Source of the DNA: Victivallis vadensis
GTDB taxonomy: Bacteria > Verrucomicrobiota > Kiritimatiellia > UBA8416 > CAMCYG01
Assembly: GCA_945883775.1 (NCBI GenBank)
Contig: CAMCYG010000009.1
Location: forward strand, 1 to 38,424
Length of the DNA: 38,424 bases
Direction: 5' to 3'
In this document: piece after piece, positions 29,640-38,424 of the stretch
How the letters are laid out: the number at the start of each line of letters is the position of its first letter
How positions within the stretch are numbered: the stretch's first letter is position 1
Translations under genes and position numbers: made by a program
Notes under the pieces: model-generated
Database searches by the model: none
What the model saw: the letters and a program-made list of their open reading frames with translations, nothing else
What the model was told of the DNA's origin: nothing

Positions 29640-29688
29640 TTCGACCCGATACGACAAGACAAGTTCACTCAGACATCCCACTACTTAC

Positions 29689-30591
29689 TTAAGCTTTCGC
29701 TTCAGCGGCTGCCTCGGCTGCCGCAGCTGCTTTTTCAATCAAAACCTCACCGTATTTAGCCACCGTACGGTCGAATTCTGAAGGATATGTGATATAGAAA
29801 CTGCATCTTCTTTTCGCCAGCGTCTCAACATCTTTCTGCAACTGCTTATCGAATGGATTCATTACTGTCACCAGCAGAGTTTTTCCGACCGATTCGAACG
29901 CAAAAGCCCCTCGTTTTATACAAAAATCCAGAGGAAGCAGATTGGCAGTATTAAACTGGAACTCAAAGCAGGCCAGCGACACGAACGGGGTCTTACATTG
30001 ACGAGACAAATAAGCGATTATCCGGTCAATCCCCTTAAAACCTCGGGACTCCAATACATGTAAAACTGATATTGTAACATTGCTGTCACTGGCAGACATC
30101 TCGGTCAAATCCTGCACCACGCTTGCATACTCTTCCTGAGTCAGCTCATTAGCCTCCATCAGGCTCCAAGTAAAAGAAAGTTCATCCGCCATATTGAAAG
30201 TCATTCTGACGTTGGCGGCCTGCTTTTCCTGCGCGATTCTGACCTGTGCTCCTGTCGCAACCGAATCTCCCACGTGCTGTTTGGAGGAGCCAGAAGATTC
30301 CAGCCTCTTTATGAGATCCTTTGTACGCTTATCGTCTGGAGCCATAACCCCCAGCTTTTCAATGATCGCGGAAGCTCCCCCATTATCACCATCATCAATA
30401 AGCACATTGCCGAGCCTTATGAGGTAATCTACTGACTTTGTATGGTCACCTATCTGCTCGTAAGCATGAGAAAGTGCCTCCAAAGAAACCCGGTCATTCG
30501 GCATCGCTTCAAGCATCTGCTCAAAGGCGCTTATAGCGTTCCAAAGCTCTGTTTCGAGATTTTTCTTATCTTTTTCAGATGTTGCAGACAT
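29689..30591 (-). CDS. TPR-like N-terminus fused to GspE/MshE N-terminal-like domain
   Basis: N-terminus ISAFEQMLEAMPNDRVSLEALSHAYEQIGDHTKSVDYLIRLGNV. C-terminus YLSRQCKTPFVSLACFEFQFNTANLLPLDFCIKRGAFAFESVGKTLLVTVMNPFDKQLQKDVETL resembles T2SSE_N/MshEN. Confidence 0.65.
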   Translation of the reverse strand: MSATSEKDKKNLETELWNAISAFEQMLEAMPNDRVSLEALSHAYEQIGDHTKSVDYLIRLGNVLIDDGDNGGASAIIEKLGVMAPDDKRTKDLIKRLESSGSSKQHVGDSVATGAQVRIAQEKQAANVRMTFNMADELSFTWSLMEANELTQEEYASVVQDLTEMSASDSNVTISVLHVLESRGFKGIDRIIAYLSRQCKTPFVSLACFEFQFNTANLLPLDFCIKRGAFAFESVGKTLLVTVMNPFDKQLQKDVETLAKRRCSFYITYPSEFDRTVAKYGEVLIEKAAAAAEAAAEAKA

Positions 30592-30723
30592 GTATCATTC
30601 CTCTCGATTCTTACCGGCATTAGGGTAAGACGCGACGACACTACTGTCAACTAATAAAATATTTACATGGTTGCAAAACACTACTTCTTTTAGTAAGTTC
30701 ACCTCACAAAGAAGGATTATATT

Positions 30724-32427
30724 ATGGCGAAGAAACCAGTCAGCAAGATTTCCGAGATTCTTTTAAGGAACGGTGTTATAGACCAGGCAACATTGACCTC
30801 AGCCGAAGAGGAGTCAATGAACCTTAAGATGAGACTCGAGAAGTACCTCATAGAGAAGAAGCTTGTAAGAGGTGAAGATCTGACCATAGCGCTTTCAGAA
30901 TACCTGAAAATGCCACCAATGACGGTAGCTCATTTCACTCCGAATCAACAAGTTATCGATCTGCTCCCCAAGGAAGTACTCCAGAAAAGGCTTATAATAC
31001 CCATTGCCAGAGCAGGAAAGTCTCTCACTGTTGCTTTGGGCGATCCTTTCGACCAGATGGCAATTGAAGAAATAGCCAATCTGACCGGTTTGGAGATTAT
31101 CCCTACCGTTGGAGCGGAAATTGAGATTGCGGAGACACTGAACAAGATATTTGCCAAGTCAGCAACTGGTCTGGACATGGAAGACATCATGCGTGATGAC
31201 AGCGACGTTCAGATAGTCGAGGACGAAAAGAAAGACGAGAGCCTAGAAGAACAGTTGCAAAGTGCTGAAGGGGCCCCTGTCATCAGGATGGTGAATATGA
31301 TGCTGGTCGAGGCATTAAGAACCGGCGCATCAGACCTGCACATTGAACCCGAAGAGAAAAGCGTAAGGATAAGGTACCGCATCGACGGAAATCTTGTCGA
31401 ACGGCCAGGACCGCCAAAGAGCATGCAGAACGCTATCATCTCAAGAATCAAGATCATGTCTGACCTTGATATTGCGGAAAGACGTATGCCGCAGGATGGA
31501 CGCACCCATATCAAAGCCTTGGGCAAAGAAGTCGACTTGCGCGTCAGCCTCCTGCCCACAGTACACGGCGAAAAAGTCGTTATCAGAACATTGGACAAGA
31601 GTAAACTTCTTGGCGGAGTGGATAATCTTGGACTGGACGATGTGTCGCTGAAAGCCTTCAAATACGCTTTGAAACAGCCCAACGGCATCATACTTGTGAC
31701 GGGCCCCACAGGCTCAGGCAAGACAATGACTCTGTATTCCTGCCTGCAGGACCTCAACCAGGTTGATACCAATATCGTCACATGCGAAGATCCTGTCGAG
31801 TTTCAGATTCAAGGACTGAACCAGGTGCAGATTAAAGCCGATGTAGGACTGACATTCGCCGCGGCACTCCGGTCAATTCTGCGTCAGGATCCTGATATAA
31901 TACTTGTAGGAGAACTTCGCGATCAGGAGACCGGCCATATCGCCATAGAAGCCGCGCTTACCGGTCACCTTGTGCTTGGTACTCTTCACACCAACAGCGC
32001 CCCACAAGCTGTTACACGTCTTGTTGATATGGGCATAGAGCCTTTCATGCTTGGCTCGTCATTGATCCTGGCCCAGGCTCAGCGCTTGTACAGGAAACTC
32101 TGCACTGCTTGTAAGAAACCCTTTACTTACAAACCAGAAGTGCTGGAGGCAAGTCATGTTGATAGGAATTTCCTCGATGGATACAAGACATTCGGACCTG
32201 GCGGATGCCCACGGTGCTCAGGCGGATACAAAGGACGAGGCGCGGCAATGGAGGTCATGTTGGTTGCAGATGACCTGCGAGAAGCCATACTCAGCGGTAA
32301 GAACTCAACAGAAATTACTGCAATCGCCAGAAAGAATGGAATGCTTACCCTAAAGGAAGCGGGATTGCAGAGAGTGCGGGAAGGCATAACAAGCCTTGAG
32401 GGCGCGCTGGAAGTAACCGGAAGCTAA
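30724..32427 (+). CDS. gspE: Type II secretion / type IV pilus assembly ATPase GspE/PilB
   Basis: GPTGSGKTMTLYSCL, CEDPVEFQIQGLNQVQI, RQDPDIILVGELRDQETGHIAIEAALTGHLVLGTLHTNSA; CxxC...CxxC zinc motif. Confidence 0.96.
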   Translation: MAKKPVSKISEILLRNGVIDQATLTSAEEESMNLKMRLEKYLIEKKLVRGEDLTIALSEYLKMPPMTVAHFTPNQQVIDLLPKEVLQKRLIIPIARAGKSLTVALGDPFDQMAIEEIANLTGLEIIPTVGAEIEIAETLNKIFAKSATGLDMEDIMRDDSDVQIVEDEKKDESLEEQLQSAEGAPVIRMVNMMLVEALRTGASDLHIEPEEKSVRIRYRIDGNLVERPGPPKSMQNAIISRIKIMSDLDIAERRMPQDGRTHIKALGKEVDLRVSLLPTVHGEKVVIRTLDKSKLLGGVDNLGLDDVSLKAFKYALKQPNGIILVTGPTGSGKTMTLYSCLQDLNQVDTNIVTCEDPVEFQIQGLNQVQIKADVGLTFAAALRSILRQDPDIILVGELRDQETGHIAIEAALTGHLVLGTLHTNSAPQAVTRLVDMGIEPFMLGSSLILAQAQRLYRKLCTACKKPFTYKPEVLEASHVDRNFLDGYKTFGPGGCPRCSGGYKGRGAAMEVMLVADDLREAILSGKNSTEITAIARKNGMLTLKEAGLQRVREGITSLEGALEVTGS

Positions 32428-32468
32428 TTTAATTATTGGTAAATGAGCGATAACAAGGAGCACTTAGA

Positions 32469-33641
32469 ATGAGCCCAGTCATAAAATCGGCATCCAGACC
32501 CACGGCAACGTCCCAGAAGTCACCACTAGCCGCCAACAATGCTGGCGCCGCGAAAAAAGGTCCGAACATCAAAGGGAACAAGATTCCCGGCGCAAGCAAA
32601 ATAGCAGGTGAACTGCTTCCAGGCTTTTCAAGACAGCTATCCGCTATGTTGTCTGCAGGTATGCCGATCGTTGCCTCGCTCGATGGACTGGAAGAACAGG
32701 CCGACAATCCTAATTTTAAGTATGTTATCCAGCAGATAAAAAAGAGCATTGAGAATGGTGCCGCATTCTCAGAAGCGTTGCGCCAATATCCTTCGGTGTT
32801 TGATGATCTTTACGCCAATATGGTGAAAGGTGGCGAAACCGGTGGACAGCTGGCAGAAACCATTAGCAGGCTTGCGGGCTTCCTTGAGGCAAGCGCCAAG
32901 TTAAAAAGGAAAGTCAAGTCTGCAATGATGTATCCTGTCATCGTGTTGTGCATTGCCATAACAATTGCGATAGGAATGATATTGTTTATTGTACCCGTCT
33001 TCGGTGAAATGTTCAAAGACTTTGGAGCAGCTCTACCCGCGCCAACACAATTCCTGCTCAATATGAGCGTCTGGATGAAGAAATGGGGAATTCTGGTGGT
33101 CATGGGTATAACTGGAGGCGTTATTCTATTTAAGAAATGGAAGGCAACCCCTGCCGGTGCTTATAAATTCGATGAAATGGTGCTGAATGCTCCTGTCTTC
33201 GGCGAACTCAACAAAAAAGTTGCGTCCGCCCGTTTTGCCAGAACATTCGGGCAGTTGATCAGAAGCGGCGTGCCGATATTAAGCGCTTTGGAAATCGTAT
33301 CCGGCGCAACAGGAAACAAAGTTGCAGGCAAAATAATTATGAATGCCAGAAGCGCTGTTGAGAAAGGCGAACCCCTTTCATCGGTAATGCTCACCCAGAA
33401 GGTGTTTCCCATAATGCTTGTACGCATGTTGCAGGCCGGAGAGAAAACCGGAAAAGTTGACGAAATGATGGATAGCATAGCAGACTTTTATGACGACGAA
33501 GTTGAGACAATGCTGGGCGGCTTGACATCCCTGCTTGAACCCCTTCTGATGGTATTTCTAGGCGTTATAATTGGCGGTATCGTAATGTGTATGTTCTTGC
33601 CTATATTCAAGATGGGCTCCGTTGTCGGTGGAAATAAGTAA
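32469..33641 (+). CDS. gspF: Type II secretion / pilus inner-membrane platform protein GspF/PilC
   Basis: FSRQLSAMLSAGMPIVASLDGLEEQ, MVKGGETGGQLAETISRLA, ARFARTFGQLIRSGVPILSALEIV, GEKTGKVDEMM. Confidence 0.95.
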   Translation: MSPVIKSASRPTATSQKSPLAANNAGAAKKGPNIKGNKIPGASKIAGELLPGFSRQLSAMLSAGMPIVASLDGLEEQADNPNFKYVIQQIKKSIENGAAFSEALRQYPSVFDDLYANMVKGGETGGQLAETISRLAGFLEASAKLKRKVKSAMMYPVIVLCIAITIAIGMILFIVPVFGEMFKDFGAALPAPTQFLLNMSVWMKKWGILVVMGITGGVILFKKWKATPAGAYKFDEMVLNAPVFGELNKKVASARFARTFGQLIRSGVPILSALEIVSGATGNKVAGKIIMNARSAVEKGEPLSSVMLTQKVFPIMLVRMLQAGEKTGKVDEMMDSIADFYDDEVETMLGGLTSLLEPLLMVFLGVIIGGIVMCMFLPIFKMGSVVGGNK

Positions 33642-33754
33642 AAAGCGAGCCAAAAGCTTTTTCTCGATTTTGACAATTATCGAAATTGAGAATATTTTCT
33701 TTGCTCAATCCTGCATAAAGGGCTATTATCCCGTATTCGCATATGGGGAAATAG

Positions 33755-35122
33755 ATGGCAAGCATTCTACTAGTTGATGATGAACAGAGCATTCTGAATG
33801 TCTTAAGCACCCTTCTAAGGGCCGAAGGATACCAGGTAACAGCTGCTTTAGGGGGCGAAAAGGCCAAAGAGATTCTGGCCCAGCAAGAGTTTGACCTGAT
33901 GCTATCTGATATCCGCATGTCTCCGGTAAACGGAATGGAATTATTGCGCCTCACCCATCAGGAATACCCAGGATTATCTGTAATAATGCTCACAGCCTAC
34001 GGCTCGATAGAAACTGCCGTAGAGGCCCTGAAATTGGGCGCTTTTGATTATATCACCAAGCCTTTCAAGGTCGACGAACTGATGATCACAGTTGAACGCG
34101 CACTCAAGTACGGTAAGGCTATTACCGAAAATGCTGAACTCAAAGTACAGCTTGGTTTGAAATATCAATTCGAAAATCTTATAGCCGAAAGCCCTGCAAT
34201 GAAAAACGTATGCGAAATGATCAAGCGGGTTGCCCCCACAAATACAACCGTATTAATTTATGGAGAAAGCGGAACGGGCAAGGAGGTCGTCGCCCGCTCA
34301 ATGCATAATTACAGCAAAAGAAGAGAAAAGAACTTTCTCGCGGTCAATTGTGCAGCACTTCCCGAGACCCTGTTGGAATCCGAAATGTTCGGCCATGAAA
34401 AGGGGGCTTTTACCGGCGCTACTGCCAGCAAAGAAGGCCTTTTCGAAGCAGCTAACGGCGGGACCATCCTGCTAGACGAAATCGGCTCAATGCCGTTAAG
34501 CATACAAGGCAAACTGCTTAGAGTCCTCCAAGAGAAAGAGATAAGAAGAGTCGGCAGCAATGAAAACATAAAGATTGATGTCAGGGTTCTTACGGCGACC
34601 AATAACAATCTTGAAACACTTATGAAGGAAGGCAAGTTTCGCGAAGACCTATTCTATCGTATTAGCGTAATCCCCATCGAGATAAAGCCTCTGCGGGAAC
34701 GAAAAGATGACATAATCCCGCTCGTATACCATTTCCTGAGAAAGGAGACACCCAAGGAGACCCAGCCTCCCACGCTGACCCCGGAGACATCTGCCATCTT
34801 GGAGGCCTATTCCTGGCCAGGCAATGTACGTGAGCTAGAAAATGCTATGAAACATGCCATGACTTTCTGCCAAAATAGCACCATAACCAAGGATGTATTA
34901 CCTCCAAAAATAGCAGCAACTGATACAAGCACGCCAAACACTCCGCCCGCCGGCAGCATCGACCCTTATAAATGTAAGTCATTAAGAGCTTTTCTCAAAT
35001 CTAAGGAAAAGGATTACCTAAACCAAGTCCTATCACATTCGGCCGGTAATAAAGAAAATGCTGCTAAATCACTCAAGATCAGCCTTGCCACCTTATACAG
35101 AAAGCTACCAGAGGCAGAATAG
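33755..35122 (+). CDS. Sigma-54-dependent NtrC/PilR-type response regulator
   Basis: REC ILLVDDEQSIL; AAA+ GESGTGKEVVARSMH, GAFTGAT, EAANGGTILLDEIG; C-terminal HTH GNKENAAKSLKISLATLYRKL. Confidence 0.95.
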   Translation: MASILLVDDEQSILNVLSTLLRAEGYQVTAALGGEKAKEILAQQEFDLMLSDIRMSPVNGMELLRLTHQEYPGLSVIMLTAYGSIETAVEALKLGAFDYITKPFKVDELMITVERALKYGKAITENAELKVQLGLKYQFENLIAESPAMKNVCEMIKRVAPTNTTVLIYGESGTGKEVVARSMHNYSKRREKNFLAVNCAALPETLLESEMFGHEKGAFTGATASKEGLFEAANGGTILLDEIGSMPLSIQGKLLRVLQEKEIRRVGSNENIKIDVRVLTATNNNLETLMKEGKFREDLFYRISVIPIEIKPLRERKDDIIPLVYHFLRKETPKETQPPTLTPETSAILEAYSWPGNVRELENAMKHAMTFCQNSTITKDVLPPKIAATDTSTPNTPPAGSIDPYKCKSLRAFLKSKEKDYLNQVLSHSAGNKENAAKSLKISLATLYRKLPEAE

Positions 35123-35267
35123 ATGATATTTCTCGTTTACTATACCACATATGCATATTCTACAATATGAGAATAGAAGGCTCATAAAACAGCATAAACC
35201 GACATATCATGTGCAAAAAGAGCTCATTTACGTGATTTTTACAGGCATAAGCTCACTTGCAGCGAAT

Positions 35268-35283
35268 TGGCACGATGAATGCA
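35268..35283 (+). promoter_or_regulatory. Sigma-54 (RpoN) promoter of the pilin gene
   Basis: TGGCACGATGAATGCA matches TGGCACRNNNNTTGCW at all but one specified position; 61 nt upstream of the pilin ATG and directly downstream of a sigma-54 activator gene. Confidence 0.82.
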
Positions 35284-35343
35284 TAGAATTAAGTTAAATG
35301 GGTACGGACGCAGCCCAGAAACAACAAACGAAAGGAGAATGCG

Positions 35344-35688
35344 ATGAGAAAGAGTAACTTGGGTTTTACACTGGTAGAAATTATGATCGTGGTAGCGATC
35401 ATAGGTTTGCTCGCGGCGATAGCGATACCTAACTTCGTTAAGTCTCGTCAGACAACGCAGCAGACAGCCTGTATCAACAACATGAACAAGATTGATCAGG
35501 GTAAAGAGTTGGCAATGATGGCGCAAAGATGGGCGCCGAATATTATTGCAACCACGACAGTTGTTAACACTTACATCAAGGGCGAAACGACACCTTTGTG
35601 CCCTGCTGGCGGAACATACGCCTACAACAACACGGGAACAAACCCTACCTGCACCATTAGCAGTCCGACGTCACATATTCTGCCATAA
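35344..35688 (+). CDS. Prepilin/pseudopilin with N-methylation motif (GspG/PilA-like)
   Basis: MRKSNLGFTLVEIMIVVAIIGLLAAIAIPNFVKSR; RBS AAAGGAG. Confidence 0.95.
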   Translation: MRKSNLGFTLVEIMIVVAIIGLLAAIAIPNFVKSRQTTQQTACINNMNKIDQGKELAMMAQRWAPNIIATTTVVNTYIKGETTPLCPAGGTYAYNNTGTNPTCTISSPTSHILP

Positions 35689-35716
35689 TTATTGGCGAGT
35701 AGTAGTTGAGGTTTAC

Positions 35717-35750
35717 GAAAAAGCCCTGCGCAAGCGGGGCTTTTTCTTTT
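35717..35750 (+). terminator. Rho-independent terminator of the pilin gene
   Basis: GAAAAAGCCCTGC-GCAA-GCGGGGCTTTTTC followed by TTTT; 13-bp stem with one T-G wobble and a GNRA-type GCAA loop. Confidence 0.9.
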
Positions 35751-35803
35751 GTGTTTCCCCTTCCATGCATCAATAAGCTGTTAGTTACAACATTGCGAGC
35801 TAA

Positions 35804-37738
35804 TTGACTGAATATATATTGACGCACCAATATGGCTTGTCCATTATTCCATGCATGAGGACCTACAGCAGCAATGCTTCAATATCGGTATATTTTGCAG
35901 CTCTAGCGTATGCATCCATAGTGTCCGCAATCTGCATACAAAAACACCTCAGCTTCGGATATGGTGATTTCGACCTCGCAATCCATACACAGAGCATCTG
36001 GAATATCACACACTGGAGCATGGATTGCTCAATACTTGGCATACCGTTCCTGGGCAACCATATGGTACTTATACTATACCTGCTTGCCCCGTTTTTTGCC
36101 ACATTCCCATCACCTGTGTTCCTATTAATTCTGCAAAGCCTCGTCCTGGGCGCAGGCGCGATCGGGATCTACAAGGCGGCACGGCTCGATCTGTCCATCC
36201 GTGCCGCCATGTTGTTTGCCGGAGCATATCTTATTTACCCACCGCTGATCTTAATGAACCTTTACGAGTTTCATCCTGTTGCGCTGGCATCTACATTCCT
36301 AATCTTTGCCATCCTTGAATTCAGACGAATGAACTTTGCTCGATACATGACATGGCTGATACTAGCCATGCTGTGCCAGGAGAATATAGCTTTGATTGTC
36401 GCAGGATTTGGCGTACTCGCCGCGACATACAGGCGCAATGCCAGATGGATATATATTCCTCTCGCTCTTGGAATTGTGTACTTCTCCGTGACCGTCTGCT
36501 TCATAATGCCAGCGCTCAATCGTGGGGTAATCTCATTTCTCTCGCTTTATTCCAGTTTTGGCAGCACTCCCGCTGAGGTTATAACGGCCATGGCCAACCG
36601 GCCGTTTCACACCCTTGCCGTCATGCTCAGCGGACAGAAACTGCTTTTCCTGTCTTCATTACTTATCCCCATAGCGTTCTTATGCCTTTTTGCACCACGC
36701 ACCCTGATACCGCTGTTACCCATCCTTGCTCAACGCTTGCTTTCAGGTCGAGAATCCGAGAATACCGTCATGTTCCACTATCAGGCGGAATTCATACCAT
36801 TCATCTTTCTGGCATCAATATCCGGCTTCAAACGAATCCTCTCTTTCCAAAATAAATACGCGACACTATCAGCAAGGACCGCCCTTGTGTCCGCCCCTTT
36901 AATTGCGCTCTTATCATCCGGACTGTCAGGTCACATGCTCAATGCAATCCAAACAAATCGTGATGATACCCGCATGCTTGAATATAAACGGGAAACTGTC
37001 AAAAGTCTTACTCCTTCAGCGAAGATCGCCTGTACATTTGATTTTTTGCCCATGTTGGCCTGCCGAAAAGAAATCCACTCTCTTCATCATATATACACAG
37101 GTTATCACACCTTATCCTCTATCCCTTACCCCTGCCCAACTAATCTTGATGCCGTCATCATGGATACCACCGACCGTCTTACATTCTCAAAGTCAGGATT
37201 CTGGGCCCCGCTCAACTATACCAATCTTCAGGTATTTCCTACGTTTGGACTGCAGGCCAGTAAAACATATGGCAGCCTGACGCTTTTAACTAAAGAGACA
37301 AGCCCTGGTTTCCAGTATTTTAGCATCATGCCCGAACAGGCTGATGCATACTCAGGCGAAACGCCAGCTACCGGAATCATTAAAACAGCACAAATTAAGG
37401 CAAAGGACCCACAATCCTGCGTGCTCGAGTTAACATGGTATAATCAGCGTGTATATAACTGCGACATGGACATGCAAGTGATAATAACTTCAGCTTCTGA
37501 TCGTCTTTATAAAGGCGTACTATCGCCTGGGCAAAGGATAAATCCCCCTCAATCATGGCCAGCGGGTAGATTAATACGAACAGCGCATGTAATATCTTTC
37601 CCTGATTCCGTCACCAATTGCGGGCCGTTACAGGTTGACATCATCCTAAAACCTTACGGCGTATGTTCTTATGCCACGAAATACTCATTTGTGTGTCCTG
37701 TCATAGCCGACACACCAAACAGCAGGGAGCAAGAATGA
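35804..37738 (+). CDS. DUF2079 multi-TM membrane protein; start is TTG 35804 or ATG 35855
   Basis: YGDFDLAIHTQSIWNITHW, LYEFHPVALASTFLIFAILEF, many TM segments. Confidence 0.83.
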   Translation: MTEYILTHQYGLSIIPCMRTYSSNASISVYFAALAYASIVSAICIQKHLSFGYGDFDLAIHTQSIWNITHWSMDCSILGIPFLGNHMVLILYLLAPFFATFPSPVFLLILQSLVLGAGAIGIYKAARLDLSIRAAMLFAGAYLIYPPLILMNLYEFHPVALASTFLIFAILEFRRMNFARYMTWLILAMLCQENIALIVAGFGVLAATYRRNARWIYIPLALGIVYFSVTVCFIMPALNRGVISFLSLYSSFGSTPAEVITAMANRPFHTLAVMLSGQKLLFLSSLLIPIAFLCLFAPRTLIPLLPILAQRLLSGRESENTVMFHYQAEFIPFIFLASISGFKRILSFQNKYATLSARTALVSAPLIALLSSGLSGHMLNAIQTNRDDTRMLEYKRETVKSLTPSAKIACTFDFLPMLACRKEIHSLHHIYTGYHTLSSIPYPCPTNLDAVIMDTTDRLTFSKSGFWAPLNYTNLQVFPTFGLQASKTYGSLTLLTKETSPGFQYFSIMPEQADAYSGETPATGIIKTAQIKAKDPQSCVLELTWYNQRVYNCDMDMQVIITSASDRLYKGVLSPGQRINPPQSWPAGRLIRTAHVISFPDSVTNCGPLQVDIILKPYGVCSYATKYSFVCPVIADTPNSREQE

Positions 37739-38424
37739 CCAACAGATTAAAGATACTGGTATCAGTTCTTATTCTGACCGCTTCCGTAGCAACAACATAC
37801 ATGAACAGTCTGTACGGTGTATTTGTATTCGATGATATACCTGTAATCCTCAGCAATGCTTCTATAACCGGCCATCTTCCCATGCCGATCGACTCCAGAT
37901 TGCTATGCAACTTATCTTTCAAATCAAACATTCTCATATTCGGCACGAGCAGATTTCCTTTTCACGCAGTCAATATTTTCATTCACATTCTCGCGTCTAT
38001 TTTTTTATTTCTGACAATCAAAACAACGCTTGATCTCAGACGCGGCATTGCCCCCAACCTATCCGATAGGCTGATTATTGCATTCTCGGCCGCATTGATA
38101 TGGGGCGCACACCCACTGACCACCCAATCCGTGACTTACATATGCCAGCGCTACGAGTCGATGGCCGGCATGTTCCTGCTAGCCTCATTATATTTCTTTG
38201 CTCGATCTTTGCAGACCCACTCAAGAACAAGACTGAATGCCAATTTATCTCTGCTAGCCTGCCTACTGGGGATGTCATGTAAAGAAGTCATGATCACTGC
38301 ACCTGCAATAATACTCCTGTATGACTATACATTCTCCGGCGATTCATTCCGCATAATGTGGCAGAAGAGGAAATATTATTATCTTTGCCTGATATTGCTG
38401 ACAGCCGGCTTACTGCTGTTATGG
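37735..38424 (+). CDS. TMTC/GT-C-like multi-TM protein, truncated by the window end
   Basis: Manual translation from ATG 37735 (ATGA overlap with the upstream stop): MTNRLKILVSVLILTASVATTYMNSLYGVFVFDDIPVILSNASI...AALIWGAHPLTTQSVTYICQRYESMAGMFLLASLYFFARSL. Missing from the ORF track because it runs off the window. Confidence 0.75.
   Translation, partial: MTNRLKILVSVLILTASVATTYMNSLYGVFVFDDIPVILSNASITGHLPMPIDSRLLCNLSFKSNILIFGTSRFPFHAVNIFIHILASIFLFLTIKTTLDLRRGIAPNLSDRLIIAFSAALIWGAHPLTTQSVTYICQRYESMAGMFLLASLYFFARSLQTHSRTRLNANLSLLACLLGMSCKEVMITAPAIILLYDYTFSGDSFRIMWQKRKYYYLCLILLTAGLLLLW

Noticed and set aside
31209-31781. Minus ORF of 190 aa inside gspE
   Set aside because: Antisense to a strongly conserved GspE coding region.
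33641-33690. Hairpin AAAAAGC...GCTTTTT after gspF as a strong terminator
   Set aside because: Short AT-rich 7-bp stem; plausible but too weak to list as a feature.

Overview
This 38.4 kb chromosomal window is gene-dense and looks bacterial. The pilin architecture suggests a Lentisphaerae/Verrucomicrobia/PVC-like organism, but that is only inference. From left to right: (1) a minus-strand block with a partial LMW-phosphatase-like protein, a serine acetyltransferase with a Cys-rich N-terminus, a MetX-MetW fusion, CutA, an SDR, a methyltransferase, NADP-isocitrate dehydrogenase and aconitase; (2) a YkgJ-type Cys-cluster protein; (3) a tightly coupled minus-strand operon argH - exbB - exbD - [structured leader] - large TPR protein - vWA protein - alpha/beta hydrolase; (4) a histidine kinase, an atypical receiver protein and a membrane-anchored metallophosphoesterase; (5) a hybrid sensor kinase; (6) tRNA-Pro(CGG), an ExbD-like lipoprotein and a glycine-rich RRM protein followed by a hairpin cluster; (7) an ABC exporter - TPR - ExeA ATPase - GspB-like cluster running into GspE, GspF, an NtrC-type regulator and a type IV pilin/pseudopilin with a near-consensus sigma-54 promoter; (8) DUF2079 and TMTC-like membrane proteins. 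The best candidate for an undescribed system is the ExbB/ExbD operon. Its vWA protein starts with a TonB/TolA-like anchor carrying an SxxxH motif, so it may be a proton-motive-force-driven vWA/TPR machine. No CRISPR array, transposase, integrase or prophage module was seen. All assignments come from reading motifs by eye; no database search was run.
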